64,000 bases of DNA from Flavobacterium sp. KJJ (lineage in GTDB: Bacteria; Bacteroidota; Bacteroidia; Flavobacteriales; Flavobacteriaceae): positions 186,001 through 250,000 of the forward strand of contig NZ_JARP01000006.1 in the NCBI RefSeq assembly GCF_000708595.2. The letters run 5' to 3'. The notes below the pieces were generated by a model that did no database searches, was not told the origin of the DNA, and was given only the letters and a program-made list of their open reading frames with translations. The translations under genes and the position numbers were made by a program. This document shows positions 1-8,090 of this stretch, in pieces (position 1 is the stretch's first letter; each line of letters starts with the position of its first letter).

Positions 1-859
1 TTTGCCTGCGCCGGCTCATCCATTGATCAGTTTAATAGATGCAGCGACTAATAAGCTAATCGTAAATAATTTGCCTACTTCTCATGTACTTAATTTCTAT
101 AAGATCTCTTATAAGCCACGTCTAAGCGGTAAATTGAAATATGGCCAGGGACATTATGATTTTGATGAAGGAGGATTGTTATTTGCTGCACCAAATCAAA
201 TTATTGGCAATCATGGTAATAATGAAGGAGAAATGTGTTCTGAATATACTTTGCTGATACATCCTGATTTTTTATGGAATTATCCTTTGGCAAAAAAAAT
301 CAAGCAATATGGTTTTTTTTCTTATTCGGCTAATGAAACATTACATTTATCAGAGCATGAGAAAGAAACTATTTTTTCAATTTTTAAAATAATTAAAGAA
401 GAATTGGATAGTAGAATAGATGATTTTAGTCAGGATGTTATTATTTCTCAAATTGAATTATTGCTTAATTATGCAAATCGTTTTTACAAACGCCAATTCA
501 TTACCCGAAAAGCAGTGAACAATAATCTGCTGCAAAATCTTGAAGAACTCTTAGAAGATTATTTTAATAATCAAATGACCTTAAATCAGGGGCTGCCAAC
601 AGTTCAATTCCTTTCAGATCGTTTAAATATTTCACCAAGTTATTTAAGTGATATGCTGCGTTCTTTGATAGGACATAATGCACAACAGCACATACATATT
701 AAAGTGGTTGAAAAAGCTAAAGAGCTGTTGTCTACGACTAGTTTATCTGTGGCGCAAGTGGCTTTTCAGCTTGGTTTTGAACATCCGCAATCGTTTAGTA
801 AATTTTTTAAGACTAAAACAAAAACCTCTCCACTAGAGTTTAGGCAATCTTTTAACTGA
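1..859 (+). CDS. AraC-family transcriptional regulator (5' end outside the window)
   Basis: DNA-binding regulator. The last ~100 residues form an AraC-type double helix-turn-helix: the stretch VQFLSDRLNISPSYLSDMLR is the first helix pair, and SVAQVAFQLGFEHPQSFSKFFK is the second, ending in the usual TSPLEFR tail. The N-terminal ~170 residues look like an effector-binding cupin region. The reading frame is open to the first base. The visible N-terminus (PAPAHPLISLID) resembles the interior of related proteins, so the true start is probably upstream and the TTG at position 2 is only the first usable codon seen. A hairpin terminator follows. Target genes are not visible here. Confidence 0.9.
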   Translation, partial: LPAPAHPLISLIDAATNKLIVNNLPTSHVLNFYKISYKPRLSGKLKYGQGHYDFDEGGLLFAAPNQIIGNHGNNEGEMCSEYTLLIHPDFLWNYPLAKKIKQYGFFSYSANETLHLSEHEKETIFSIFKIIKEELDSRIDDFSQDVIISQIELLLNYANRFYKRQFITRKAVNNNLLQNLEELLEDYFNNQMTLNQGLPTVQFLSDRLNISPSYLSDMLRSLIGHNAQQHIHIKVVEKAKELLSTTSLSVAQVAFQLGFEHPQSFSKFFKTKTKTSPLEFRQSFN

Positions 860-900
860 TAATATTTAGATTTTTGAGATTGAATCCGCATGCATTCACT

Positions 901-932
901 AAAGCCATTCAATTGAAGTGGCTTTTTGTTTT
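901..932 (+). terminator. Intrinsic terminator after the AraC regulator
   Basis: Stem AAAGCCA (901-907) pairs with TGGCTTT (919-925) and is followed by TTGTTTT. It lies 41 bases after the AraC stop codon. Confidence 0.8.
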
Positions 933-1093
933 ATTATAATTCTTGAAAGTTCAAATTTTGTAAATGGAATTTCATTTTTTAAGACCAATATTTTATATTT
1001 TCTAAATAGATTATTTTATACTACATTGGAAAAATAAATTAAACCATTTTAAAGAAAAAGTGTCTTATTAAAATAATCTTAAAATATGTGAAA

Positions 1094-2146
1094 ATGAAAG
1101 CCCCAATTTTACTCATTATTTCTTTGTTTCTATTACTATCCTGCTCAAAAAATGATGCAGATGAGTCAAATCAAGATTCTGCTTATGTAGATGATGATTT
1201 GGCAGGACCTATTTCGAGGCCAAAAACTGGATATGGTTCTGATGGCAGTTACGAAGTAGCAAAAATTAGTTTTCCAAGTCCATTATATAGTGGGAAAAAT
1301 GTTGAAATTTTTTATCCAAAAGGAATAACTTCACCAAAACCTGTTATTTTTTATTCGCATCCTTATGGAGGTGAAGAAAGTTCATATAATATAGGATTGT
1401 ATGAGTTTATTGCAAAGAAAGGATATGTTGTAGTATTTGCTCCCTATCCAACTACAGGTGTGACAGTAGAAGAAAGATACGATACTCTATGGCAAAGTTT
1501 TAAAAAAGCTGTGACCGATTATCCTGCTATAATTGATACAAAAAAAGTAGGTTTCATGGGACATTCATTTGGCGGAGGAGCTTCTTTTGCTTTAGCGCAC
1601 AGAGGCTTCATTGATGAAGGCTGGGGACAAAACGGACGTTTTATTTTCGCAATGGCACAATGGTATTCGTATGAAATTACACAGGCAGAATTACAAGGTT
1701 TCCCAGAAAATACAAAACTGATCACCCAAGTATATAATGATGATGTAACGAATGATCATAGATTGGCAATTGATATTTTTAAAAATATAAATATTCCAAA
1801 CGCTGAAAAAGATTTTGTCTTAATAAAAAAATCAGTTTTACCTACATTTACTTACACAGCAGAACATAATCTTCCTAATACGCAAAGTTCATATGATGCA
1901 TATGATTATTATGGAATTTACAGATTACTTGACGCAATGATTGATTACAGTTTTAATGGAAATGCAGCAGCCAAAAATGTAGCACTCGGAAATGGGTCTA
2001 AAGAGCAGGTAACAATGCCAAGTTATAATGGGCAGGCACTATCGCCACTAGAAGTAACCGATAATCCTTCTCCCTTATATCCACAGAGTAAATATTCTTT
2101 TCAATGTGGTGCATTAAATAATCCGAGAATTGCAAATTGTAATTAA
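1094..2146 (+). CDS. Lipoprotein alpha/beta hydrolase (dienelactone hydrolase / esterase type)
   Basis: Predicted surface or periplasmic serine hydrolase. The N-terminus is a lipoprotein signal with lipobox LLSCS, so the mature protein is probably membrane-anchored. The nucleophile elbow is GHSFGGG with the serine near residue 158, in the context VGFMGHSFGGGASFALAHRG typical of dienelactone-hydrolase/PET-hydrolase-like folds. The upstream FYSHPYGGEES could supply the oxyanion hole. A GTG two codons upstream (1088) is in frame, but the ATG at 1094 starts a normal signal peptide. The gene stands alone between two terminators. Substrate unknown; an ester of low molecular weight is a guess. Confidence 0.85.
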   Translation: MKAPILLIISLFLLLSCSKNDADESNQDSAYVDDDLAGPISRPKTGYGSDGSYEVAKISFPSPLYSGKNVEIFYPKGITSPKPVIFYSHPYGGEESSYNIGLYEFIAKKGYVVVFAPYPTTGVTVEERYDTLWQSFKKAVTDYPAIIDTKKVGFMGHSFGGGASFALAHRGFIDEGWGQNGRFIFAMAQWYSYEITQAELQGFPENTKLITQVYNDDVTNDHRLAIDIFKNINIPNAEKDFVLIKKSVLPTFTYTAEHNLPNTQSSYDAYDYYGIYRLLDAMIDYSFNGNAAAKNVALGNGSKEQVTMPSYNGQALSPLEVTDNPSPLYPQSKYSFQCGALNNPRIANCN

Positions 2147-2184
2147 GATATGATATATTGAATGGATATTTAGTTTAACATAAA

Positions 2185-2210
2185 AAAAGAGGCTCTATTG
2201 AGCCTCTTTT
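2185..2210. terminator. Bidirectional terminator between convergent genes
   Basis: A perfect 10-bp stem, AAAAGAGGCT (2185-2194) and AGCCTCTTTT (2201-2210), has loop CTATTG. A-tract and T-tract flank it on either side, so it can serve both the hydrolase (+) and the 2215-2694 gene (-). Confidence 0.9.
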
Positions 2211-2214
2211 AAAT

Positions 2215-2694
2215 TTAATGTTTCCCGTTTCCTTTTCCTTTTCCATTTCCATTGTGGTTGCCATTATCGTGATGACCATTATCTTTTCCTTGTTTATCAT
2301 TTCCTTTGCCAGGCTTTTGACCGATTGTTTTTTGAGGTTGCCCTTTATAGCCTTTTCCGTATTTTACTTTATGAGTTTTGAAATTATCATAAGGACGATC
2401 TCCTCTATAATCTGTCAATACAACTTTATATTCATTATATAGATCATAATTTCTGTAAGCAGAAGGAAGTGATCTGGTTCTGACCCATTTTCCGTTATTT
2501 AAATAAACATAATTTGATGTGCTTACATCATAATAAGTTTCAAGATCTGGCAGATAATAATAGCGAACATCTGTGTAGCCTGCAGGTCCCCATGCTGGTG
2601 GTGTGCCTATATTGACATTAACAGATACCTGTGCTTGAGAGTAGCTAAAAGAAAGGAATAATACTCCAATCAATAAATATTTTAAAGTTTTCAT
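2215..2694 (-). CDS. Exported protein with Gly/Lys/Asn/His-rich tail, function unknown
   Basis: 159 residues. A cleavable signal peptide ends near YSQA-QVSV. The middle (residues ~25-105) is rich in Tyr and Asp and has short beta-like stretches such as YYYLPDLETYYDV and YVYLNNGKWV. The last ~40 residues are low-complexity: KPGKGNDKQGKDNGHHDNGN and related repeats of G, K, N and H. I do not recognise the family beyond a type of small exported protein common in flavobacteria. The His/Lys-rich tail could bind metal or polyanions, but nothing in the sequence settles this. Confidence 0.75.
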   Translation of the reverse strand: MKTLKYLLIGVLFLSFSYSQAQVSVNVNIGTPPAWGPAGYTDVRYYYLPDLETYYDVSTSNYVYLNNGKWVRTRSLPSAYRNYDLYNEYKVVLTDYRGDRPYDNFKTHKVKYGKGYKGQPQKTIGQKPGKGNDKQGKDNGHHDNGNHNGNGKGKGNGKH

Positions 2695-2781
2695 AATTTC
2701 AATTTTTAAATCATTACTATATCTAGAATAAACAAGAAACGTGCCTAAAATTATTATAGATTATAAGTTATTGATTGTATG

Positions 2782-3966
2782 TTATTTGTATTTTATGTTA
2801 ATGCTAATAATATCCGAAGTCATATTAGTAGTTCTGGTATAATGCCCATAACGGAGTTCTAATGTATTCCAATGTTTAAGTCCAAAGATTCCGTTTAGAG
2901 GCGTAAATTTCATACCCATTCCAAAAAAACTGCTGTCAAACTTAGATAAATCATAATTACTGGTGTAATATTCATCAGCTGCAGTATGTTCTCCGTAAGG
3001 TTTAAAATACTTAGTTCCCGTCTGCGTATAATATCTATAAAACGGACTCACTGAAAATGCCTGGGTTAATTTCACAGGAATTTCAAGATCGGCAGTATGC
3101 GCTTTTAAGCTCCAATCGTCAGTATAATATCTGTAATAAGCACGAATAATTACATTGTCACCTAAAAAATAACTTGCCCTAATTCCCAATGGAATTTTTA
3201 ATCTGGTATCCGGCATTTTTTCTTGATGCACCGAACCATCTGCAAAATACACTCTATGAAATGGAAGGCTTAAATACCCGTTTTGGCTGATTACATCTCC
3301 TACAAGCATTACCTGAAGGTTTTTGTTTACAACCTGTGAGTAACTTAAAGTTCCTGCAAAAGTATTTCTGTTGGCGCTGCCGTAACCTTCACTTCCTGGC
3401 GGGCGAAGCTCCACGGGTTCTATTAGTTTTAGCTGATCAAGAAAGGTCTGAAATTTAGCTGTAAATTCTCCGTTTCTGTCTTTTGTTTTTTGTGAGAAAC
3501 TAATATTTCCTCCAAAAGACTGGTAGTCAAACTCCGTTGATGATGAAACTCCAATCCCTAATGTTCTTCCTTTTTCTTCATTCTCTCTTAAATAAGTCAA
3601 AGAAGGATAGAATCGATTGTCTGAAGAAGACGCAGATGAATTTGCGCTCAAATCAATCATATCTGATGATGCTGAGGTATAATGATCTATACCAGCTTCG
3701 ATGTCAAAAGTATGCTTAATTCCGGTTTCTCCGTATTTTACTAATTTAACATCAATAGTATTTGCAATATCAGTAAGATGTTCAGAACCAATGCCTCCAG
3801 TAACGGCAGAATTGTTTCCGTCCTGTTTATAATAACTCGAGACTAGATTAACTTCTTCCAATTTTAATTTTTTGCTTTTGTAACTGGTAGAATCAGTAGG
3901 AACATTTTGTGCTCTTACCTGAAATAGTGCCAATAAAGCAAACCCTGTTATGAATATTCTTTTCAT
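2782..3966 (-). CDS. DUF3570 outer-membrane beta-barrel protein
   Basis: 394 residues with a signal peptide (MKRIFITGFALLALFQVRAQ). Alternating polar/hydrophobic strands run throughout and the protein ends in an aromatic/basic strand (SINIKYK), as expected of a beta-barrel. The segments DIEAGIDHYTSASSD and RAYYRYYTDDWSLKAHT are typical of DUF3570 proteins. It is last in a minus-strand operon after thioredoxin, ApbE and DUF4266 genes; the gap to DUF4266 is 18 bases. Its function is not established. The constant partnership with a flavin transferase suggests an envelope redox role, which is inference. Confidence 0.85.
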   Translation of the reverse strand: MKRIFITGFALLALFQVRAQNVPTDSTSYKSKKLKLEEVNLVSSYYKQDGNNSAVTGGIGSEHLTDIANTIDVKLVKYGETGIKHTFDIEAGIDHYTSASSDMIDLSANSSASSSDNRFYPSLTYLRENEEKGRTLGIGVSSSTEFDYQSFGGNISFSQKTKDRNGEFTAKFQTFLDQLKLIEPVELRPPGSEGYGSANRNTFAGTLSYSQVVNKNLQVMLVGDVISQNGYLSLPFHRVYFADGSVHQEKMPDTRLKIPLGIRASYFLGDNVIIRAYYRYYTDDWSLKAHTADLEIPVKLTQAFSVSPFYRYYTQTGTKYFKPYGEHTAADEYYTSNYDLSKFDSSFFGMGMKFTPLNGIFGLKHWNTLELRYGHYTRTTNMTSDIISINIKYK

Positions 3967-3984
3967 TTTTTTATCGTATGAAAA

Positions 3985-4218
3985 TTAGTTGCATCCGCAG
4001 CCACCACCGCTTTTTCCTGAATTTGCACCGGAAGCTCCTTCACGGTAGGATTGAAAACTGAGTTCTGTCTTTTCGATTTTTCGATTAGAAAGGACCATTT
4101 CAGAATCGTTGATTTTTCCTTTCTGGTATTCTTTTACCGAAGTACAAGAGGTGAAGAGAATGGCTGTAAAAGCAATACTGCAGAACAGTACTAGATTTTT
4201 TTGCTTTGGCTTTTTCAT
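3985..4218 (-). CDS. DUF4266 small lipoprotein with GGGCGCN C-terminus
   Basis: 77 residues. The lipoprotein signal ends in TSCTS (lipid-modified Cys near residue 25). The mature peptide is only ~50 residues and ends SYREGASGANSGKSGGGCGCN. The SREG/YREG-type segment and the terminal Gly/Cys motif mark DUF4266. The start codon overlaps the ApbE stop by four bases (ATGA), indicating translational coupling. The tail has two Cys in CGC and a GAS/SGAN segment, which makes it the most obvious candidate partner or substrate of the adjacent ApbE; no flavinylation has been shown here. Confidence 0.85.
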   Translation of the reverse strand: MKKPKQKNLVLFCSIAFTAILFTSCTSVKEYQKGKINDSEMVLSNRKIEKTELSFQSYREGASGANSGKSGGGCGCN

Positions 4219-5165
4219 TTCAGGTTAATGTTTTTTGATGTGTAAATTTTATTGCTGTCATCGATAATAATACAATATAAATCAGGGATCTGATCTATTA
4301 AAAATAAGCCTGCCTTAATTCCCATAACCGCTATTGGAGTTGCCATTGCATCTGCAAATTCTGCATTAGAAGCGATAATGGTAACACTTTTAATTCCGGT
4401 TATTGGCAGCCCTGTTTTTGGGTCAATGGTATGCGAATATTTTTTGCCATTAATGGTTACGAACTTTTCATAATTGCCAGAGGTTGCTACTGCTTTATTG
4501 GATATTTCCATATACGAAAATGCACCAGTTGGAGCATCTGGATTTGCCACGCCAATAGTCCATTTTTTACCATTTGGCTGTAGTCCCCACGCACAAAGAT
4601 CTCCGCTTGCATTAATAATGCCGCTTTGAACATTATTTTTAACTAGGATTTGTTTAGCCATTTCTGCGGCATATCCTTTTCCGATACCTCCAAACCCAAT
4701 TCGCATGCCTTTTTCTTTTAGAAATACTGTAGTTTTTTCTTTGTCTAAATTGATATTTCTATAATCAATAAGATGCACCATTCTTAAAGCTGTTTCGGCA
4801 TCTGGAAGCTTGGTCATTGTTTTGTCAAAATTCCAAAGACTTTTGTCGATACTTCCGTAAGAGATATCAAATGCACCTTGTGTAATTTTCGAAATCCCGA
4901 CAGATCTTTCAATAAGATTAAAAACTTCCAGATCTACTTTTACAGGTTTAACTCCTGCATTTTCATTAATCAGGTTCGTCTGACTGTCTTCTTTATAAGT
5001 AGTCAAAAGTTTTTCAATTCGCCTTATTTCTTCAATAGCGAGATTAATATTCTCATTCCCTTTTTTCTCATTTTCATCTACCACTGTAATTGTGAAGTTG
5101 TTTCCCATGAGTTTTAGGGATTGTGAATATTTTTGTTTTTTTGATATGTTATTTTCGACTGTCAC
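4215..5165 (-). CDS. apbE: FAD:protein FMN transferase (ApbE family)
   Basis: Transfers FMN from FAD to a Ser or Thr of target proteins, using Mg2+. Family motifs are present: FDISYGSIDKSLWNF, the glycine-rich GFGGIGKGYAAEMAK, the segment GIINASGDLCAWG, and SHTIDPKTGLPITG with downstream DAMATPIAVMG. The first in-frame start is a GTG overlapping the thioredoxin gene by 17 bases. An ATG at 5108 (MGNNFTITV) is the alternative, but the residues between look family-like (KLMGNNF), so I keep the longer form. No signal peptide or lipobox is visible with either start, unlike the usual exported ApbE. Confidence 0.92.
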   Translation of the reverse strand: MTVENNISKKQKYSQSLKLMGNNFTITVVDENEKKGNENINLAIEEIRRIEKLLTTYKEDSQTNLINENAGVKPVKVDLEVFNLIERSVGISKITQGAFDISYGSIDKSLWNFDKTMTKLPDAETALRMVHLIDYRNINLDKEKTTVFLKEKGMRIGFGGIGKGYAAEMAKQILVKNNVQSGIINASGDLCAWGLQPNGKKWTIGVANPDAPTGAFSYMEISNKAVATSGNYEKFVTINGKKYSHTIDPKTGLPITGIKSVTIIASNAEFADAMATPIAVMGIKAGLFLIDQIPDLYCIIIDDSNKIYTSKNINLK

Positions 5166-5583
5166 AGATCGCTTTTATTTCGGCAGTCCATTGTTCAGGT
5201 GAGGTTTCAGGTTTTCCGTGCCAAGTTTTGATTACTTTGCCATCAGCATCTAGAAGAAGTGTTAAAGGGAAACTTCCTTCTTTGTTGTATATTTCCGCTA
5301 ATCCTTCATTTCGCTTAACTTGCTCAGGCGTTCCGATGTTTTTCTTTTTCCTTGGAAAATCAGCATTAACCAATACTAAATTTTCATTTGCCATATCTGT
5401 GAATACCTGACTTTCAAGATATTCTTTGCGCGTTACAATACAGGGTCCGCACCAGTCTGAACCAGAGAAGTTTAAAAGAATTAATTCGTGCTTTTCCTTT
5501 GCCGTTTTTTTTGCATTATTAAAGTCAGGTTCCCAATTTATTGGAAGCACCATTAATAATAGGAATAATGTAATTAGCTTCAT
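5149..5583 (-). CDS. Exported thioredoxin-fold protein (WCGPC)
   Basis: 144 residues. A short hydrophobic N-terminus (MKLITLFLLLMVLPINW) is a likely signal peptide. A thioredoxin fold follows, with active site SDWCGPC (Cys45, Cys48) and the expected cis-Pro region SFPLTLLLDADG. The C-terminus is WHGKPETSPEQWTAEIKAI. It probably acts as a periplasmic dithiol/disulfide exchanger. It is first in the minus-strand operon with apbE, DUF4266 and DUF3570. The Cys-containing DUF4266 tail is a plausible partner, by inference only. Confidence 0.9.
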   Translation of the reverse strand: MKLITLFLLLMVLPINWEPDFNNAKKTAKEKHELILLNFSGSDWCGPCIVTRKEYLESQVFTDMANENLVLVNADFPRKKKNIGTPEQVKRNEGLAEIYNKEGSFPLTLLLDADGKVIKTWHGKPETSPEQWTAEIKAICDSRK

Positions 5584-5696
5584 TTTGCAGTTTGTTTTTA
5601 GATATAACGAAATAACGAATTGTTGTGTATCTTATTTTTTTTAATCCCTTAAGATTCGATTAATTTTTTTTTAAGTCTAAAATCAATAGACTTCTT

Positions 5697-6413
5697 TTAA
5701 GTGGTCTGAACGCCAAAAGCATAGCCAACTAGTGCCGACATTGCCATAGCAAATGTGCCCCAAATACAAATACGAAATACAGCTTTTAGTGTATGTGATC
5801 CGCCAGCTTGGGCTGCTAGTATTCCGGATAATGCTAAAAAGAGTATCGAAAATCCATATTGATAAAATACCATTTGTTTTATTGGAGCAAAAATAGCGAC
5901 CAAAAGCGGCAGTAATCCTCCGATAATAAATGAAACAGCTGATGCGAAAGCCGCCATTAAAGGATTAGCCTGTGTAATTTCATTGATTCCAAGTTCATCT
6001 CTCGCATGTGCTTCGAGTGCATTATGAGCTGTTAATTCGATCGCAACTTGTTTTGCCAATTCTTTATTTAGTCCTCGCTGCACATAAATATGTGTTAACT
6101 CTTCAAGTTCCGATTCAGGCATGTTTTCAAGTTCTTCTTTCTCTCGCTTTAGATCGGCTGTTTCTACGTCAGCCTGAGAACTAACCGAAACATATTCGCC
6201 CGCAGCCATTGACAGTGCGCCTGCGACTAAACCTGCAACTGCTGCAAGTAAAATAGGCTCTCTTGTAATACTTGCCGCTGCTACTCCAATTGCTAGGCTT
6301 GTAGTAGATAAAATTCCGTCATTTGCTCCCAGCACGGCTGCTCTCAGCCAACCGCTTCTATTAATGTAATGATTTTCAGGCTCCATATTTGGGTTTATAT
6401 TAATTATATTCAT
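5697..6413 (-). CDS. VIT1/CCC1-family metal transporter
   Basis: 238 residues, an integral membrane protein of the VIT family, which moves Fe2+ or Mn2+ out of the cytoplasm. The N-terminal signature GWLRAAVLGANDGILSTTSL and the second-helix region ALSMAAGEYVSVSSQADVE are both clear. The cytoplasmic metal-binding insert rich in Glu (DLKREKEELENMPESELEEL) follows, then three further membrane helices. ATG at 6413 is used; a second Met (MEPENHY) nine codons in is an alternative. It is transcribed alone, away from the Crp/Fnr-like gene. Confidence 0.92.
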   Translation of the reverse strand: MNIININPNMEPENHYINRSGWLRAAVLGANDGILSTTSLAIGVAAASITREPILLAAVAGLVAGALSMAAGEYVSVSSQADVETADLKREKEELENMPESELEELTHIYVQRGLNKELAKQVAIELTAHNALEAHARDELGINEITQANPLMAAFASAVSFIIGGLLPLLVAIFAPIKQMVFYQYGFSILFLALSGILAAQAGGSHTLKAVFRICIWGTFAMAMSALVGYAFGVQTT

Positions 6414-6812
6414 TCATAATTTTTCAAAGATTTTTGAGCATTTAGATCGTGCTAATCTTTCAAAAACTTTTTAGTTGCAGAGTTTAACTGAGAGGTTGTT
6501 TTTACAATTTTCCATCTTCCATTAGTACATCCAATATTAAATTTGCTTTTTTGAATGCTGCTCCATAACCTAAATTTGAAAGAACAATTAAAAATTTAAA
6601 TAGTACCTCATTAAAACTATTTGTAGTCAAAGAAAAATAGCTTGTCTAAACCAAATTTATGAAAAAAAGTGTCTTTAATTCTTTATTGATAAGTATCTTG
6701 TTAACAGTATTTTGAATTTAGAATCAATCTTTTTTATTTGGGTGGTAAAATCAGAGTAATTTTAGAATCTAATTCTTTAATTTTGTTAGTGGCATTTTTA
6801 AAATTGAGTACG
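6414..6812. other. Intergenic region between divergent VIT and Crp/Fnr-like genes
   Basis: About 400 AT-rich bases that must hold two divergent promoters. I find no exact TAnnTTTG element, no convincing terminator and no RNA gene. A GTGTC half-site resembling the 7409-7424 operator occurs near 6669-6673, which may be chance. Confidence 0.4.
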
Positions 6813-7403
6813 ATGGAACCAGGAGTCGAGATACTTTTAAAATCGGTCAGGAAAATTTGCCCTGCTGTAAAGGATGATGAGCTTTCTCAGTTTGCTTCAA
6901 AATTTACATTAGAAGAATTAAATAAAAAGGATTTTTTTCTTCAATTTGGCAAAGTGCAAAAAGAAATTGGTTTTATTGCAAGCGGATTAGTGCGTTCCTC
7001 TTTTGTAGACAATGACGGAAATGAAATTACCGTAGGTTTTTATAGTGAAGGCGATTATGCTACACATTATCCTGCTTTTATAACGCAGCAGCCAAGCCAA
7101 TATTCAATTCAATGCTTAGAACCAACGACCATGGTTTGCCTTTCATATGAAAACCTGCAATGGATCTATGAAAACTTACCGGTTTTTGAAAAATATGGGC
7201 GGTTAGTTGCTGAAGAAATTTTAAAGCGCCAACAGGCTCGTATTGAAAGCTTCATATTTCAAACTGCGGAAGAGCGTTATCTTGATTTTATTAAACATCA
7301 TTCCGGTCTATTTAACAGAATATCTGTTTCTCATCTTTGCAGCTTTCTTGGTATCGAAAGACAATCTCTTACTAGAATTCGACAAAAATTAGCGCATAAA
7401 TAG
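6813..7403 (+). CDS. Crp/Fnr-family transcriptional regulator
   Basis: One-component regulator. A cyclic-nucleotide-binding-like beta-roll spans residues ~25-115 (KDFFLQFGKVQKEIGFIASG, then GDYATHYPAFITQQPS). A C-terminal winged helix follows (YLDFIKHHSGLFNRISVSHL, then FLGIERQSLTRIRQKL, the recognition helix). I start at ATG 6813 (MEPGVEILLK) because the in-frame TTG at 6738 adds a hydrophobic leader with no family match. No Fe-S cysteine cluster is seen, so an O2-sensing Fnr role is unlikely. It directly precedes the palindrome at 7409-7424 and the redox operon, its probable target. Confidence 0.9.
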   Translation: MEPGVEILLKSVRKICPAVKDDELSQFASKFTLEELNKKDFFLQFGKVQKEIGFIASGLVRSSFVDNDGNEITVGFYSEGDYATHYPAFITQQPSQYSIQCLEPTTMVCLSYENLQWIYENLPVFEKYGRLVAEEILKRQQARIESFIFQTAEERYLDFIKHHSGLFNRISVSHLCSFLGIERQSLTRIRQKLAHK

Positions 7404-7408
7404 TTTTT

Positions 7409-7424
7409 TGACACTTTTGTGTCA
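7409..7424. promoter_or_regulatory. Palindromic operator candidate, TGACAC-N4-GTGTCA
   Basis: A perfect 6+6 inverted repeat with a TTTT spacer, 5 bases after the Crp/Fnr-like stop codon and 54 bases before the oxidoreductase start. The half-site/spacer geometry is that of Crp/Fnr dimer sites. The stem is not followed by a T-run, so it is a poor terminator. A further GTGTCA half-site lies at 7457-7462. Confidence 0.55.
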
Positions 7425-7478
7425 GCAGCCCCTCTTCTTTATTTAAAATCTTTGCAGTGTCAAATTAAATGAACTGCA

Positions 7479-8066
7479 ATGAAAACGAATATCTTACTAA
7501 TACTTGGCCATCCTTCTGAAAATTCTTTTTGTAATGCATTGCTAGATGCTTACAGAAAAGGAGTAGAAAGTACAGGAGCAAATTGTACAACCCTTTATAT
7601 ATCTAAATTAGATTTCAATGTAAATCTTTCTGAAGGTTATAAAGCGAATGAACCTTTACCACTAGAAAAAGATCTGATAAATGCTCAGGAACTTATCAAG
7701 TGGGCAGACCATGTTGTTTTGTCTTATCCAAACTGGTGGGGTTTTATGCCTGCCATTACCAAAGGGTTTATAGACAGAATTCTTTTGCCTGACTTTGCAT
7801 TTAAACATCATTCAGGGAAAATATTTCCAGAAAAACTCTTAAAAGGAAAAAGCCTAAGACTTTTAGTTACGATGGATACACCAAAATGGTGGTTCTATTT
7901 GATCTATCGTGCATCTCAATATCAAATCCTCAAAAATATTGTTTTCGGTTACGTAGGATTTGATCCTATTAAATTTTCAACTTTTGGTTTTATGAGAAAA
8001 TCAACAGAAAATCAAAGAAGTAAATGGTTGAAAAAGGTAGAACAATTAGGAAAAAAACTTAAATAA
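7479..8066 (+). CDS. NAD(P)H-dependent oxidoreductase (flavodoxin-like fold, NQO/KefF type)
   Basis: Cytoplasmic flavin-dependent quinone/nitro reductase type. The N-terminus LLILGHPSENSFCNALLDAY is the FMN/FAD phosphate-binding loop. The central WADHVVLSYPNWWGFMPAIT and KGFIDRILLPDFAF are conserved in this family. It is 195 residues, normal length. First gene of an operon with an ABM-domain protein and a DJ-1-like protein, downstream of the Crp/Fnr-like gene and its candidate operator. An inverted repeat (TTGCAGT 7452-7458, ACTGCAA 7473-7479) spans its leader and start codon. Confidence 0.9.
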   Translation: MKTNILLILGHPSENSFCNALLDAYRKGVESTGANCTTLYISKLDFNVNLSEGYKANEPLPLEKDLINAQELIKWADHVVLSYPNWWGFMPAITKGFIDRILLPDFAFKHHSGKIFPEKLLKGKSLRLLVTMDTPKWWFYLIYRASQYQILKNIVFGYVGFDPIKFSTFGFMRKSTENQRSKWLKKVEQLGKKLK

Positions 8067-8090
8067 ATATAATTATAAAAATCAAATATC

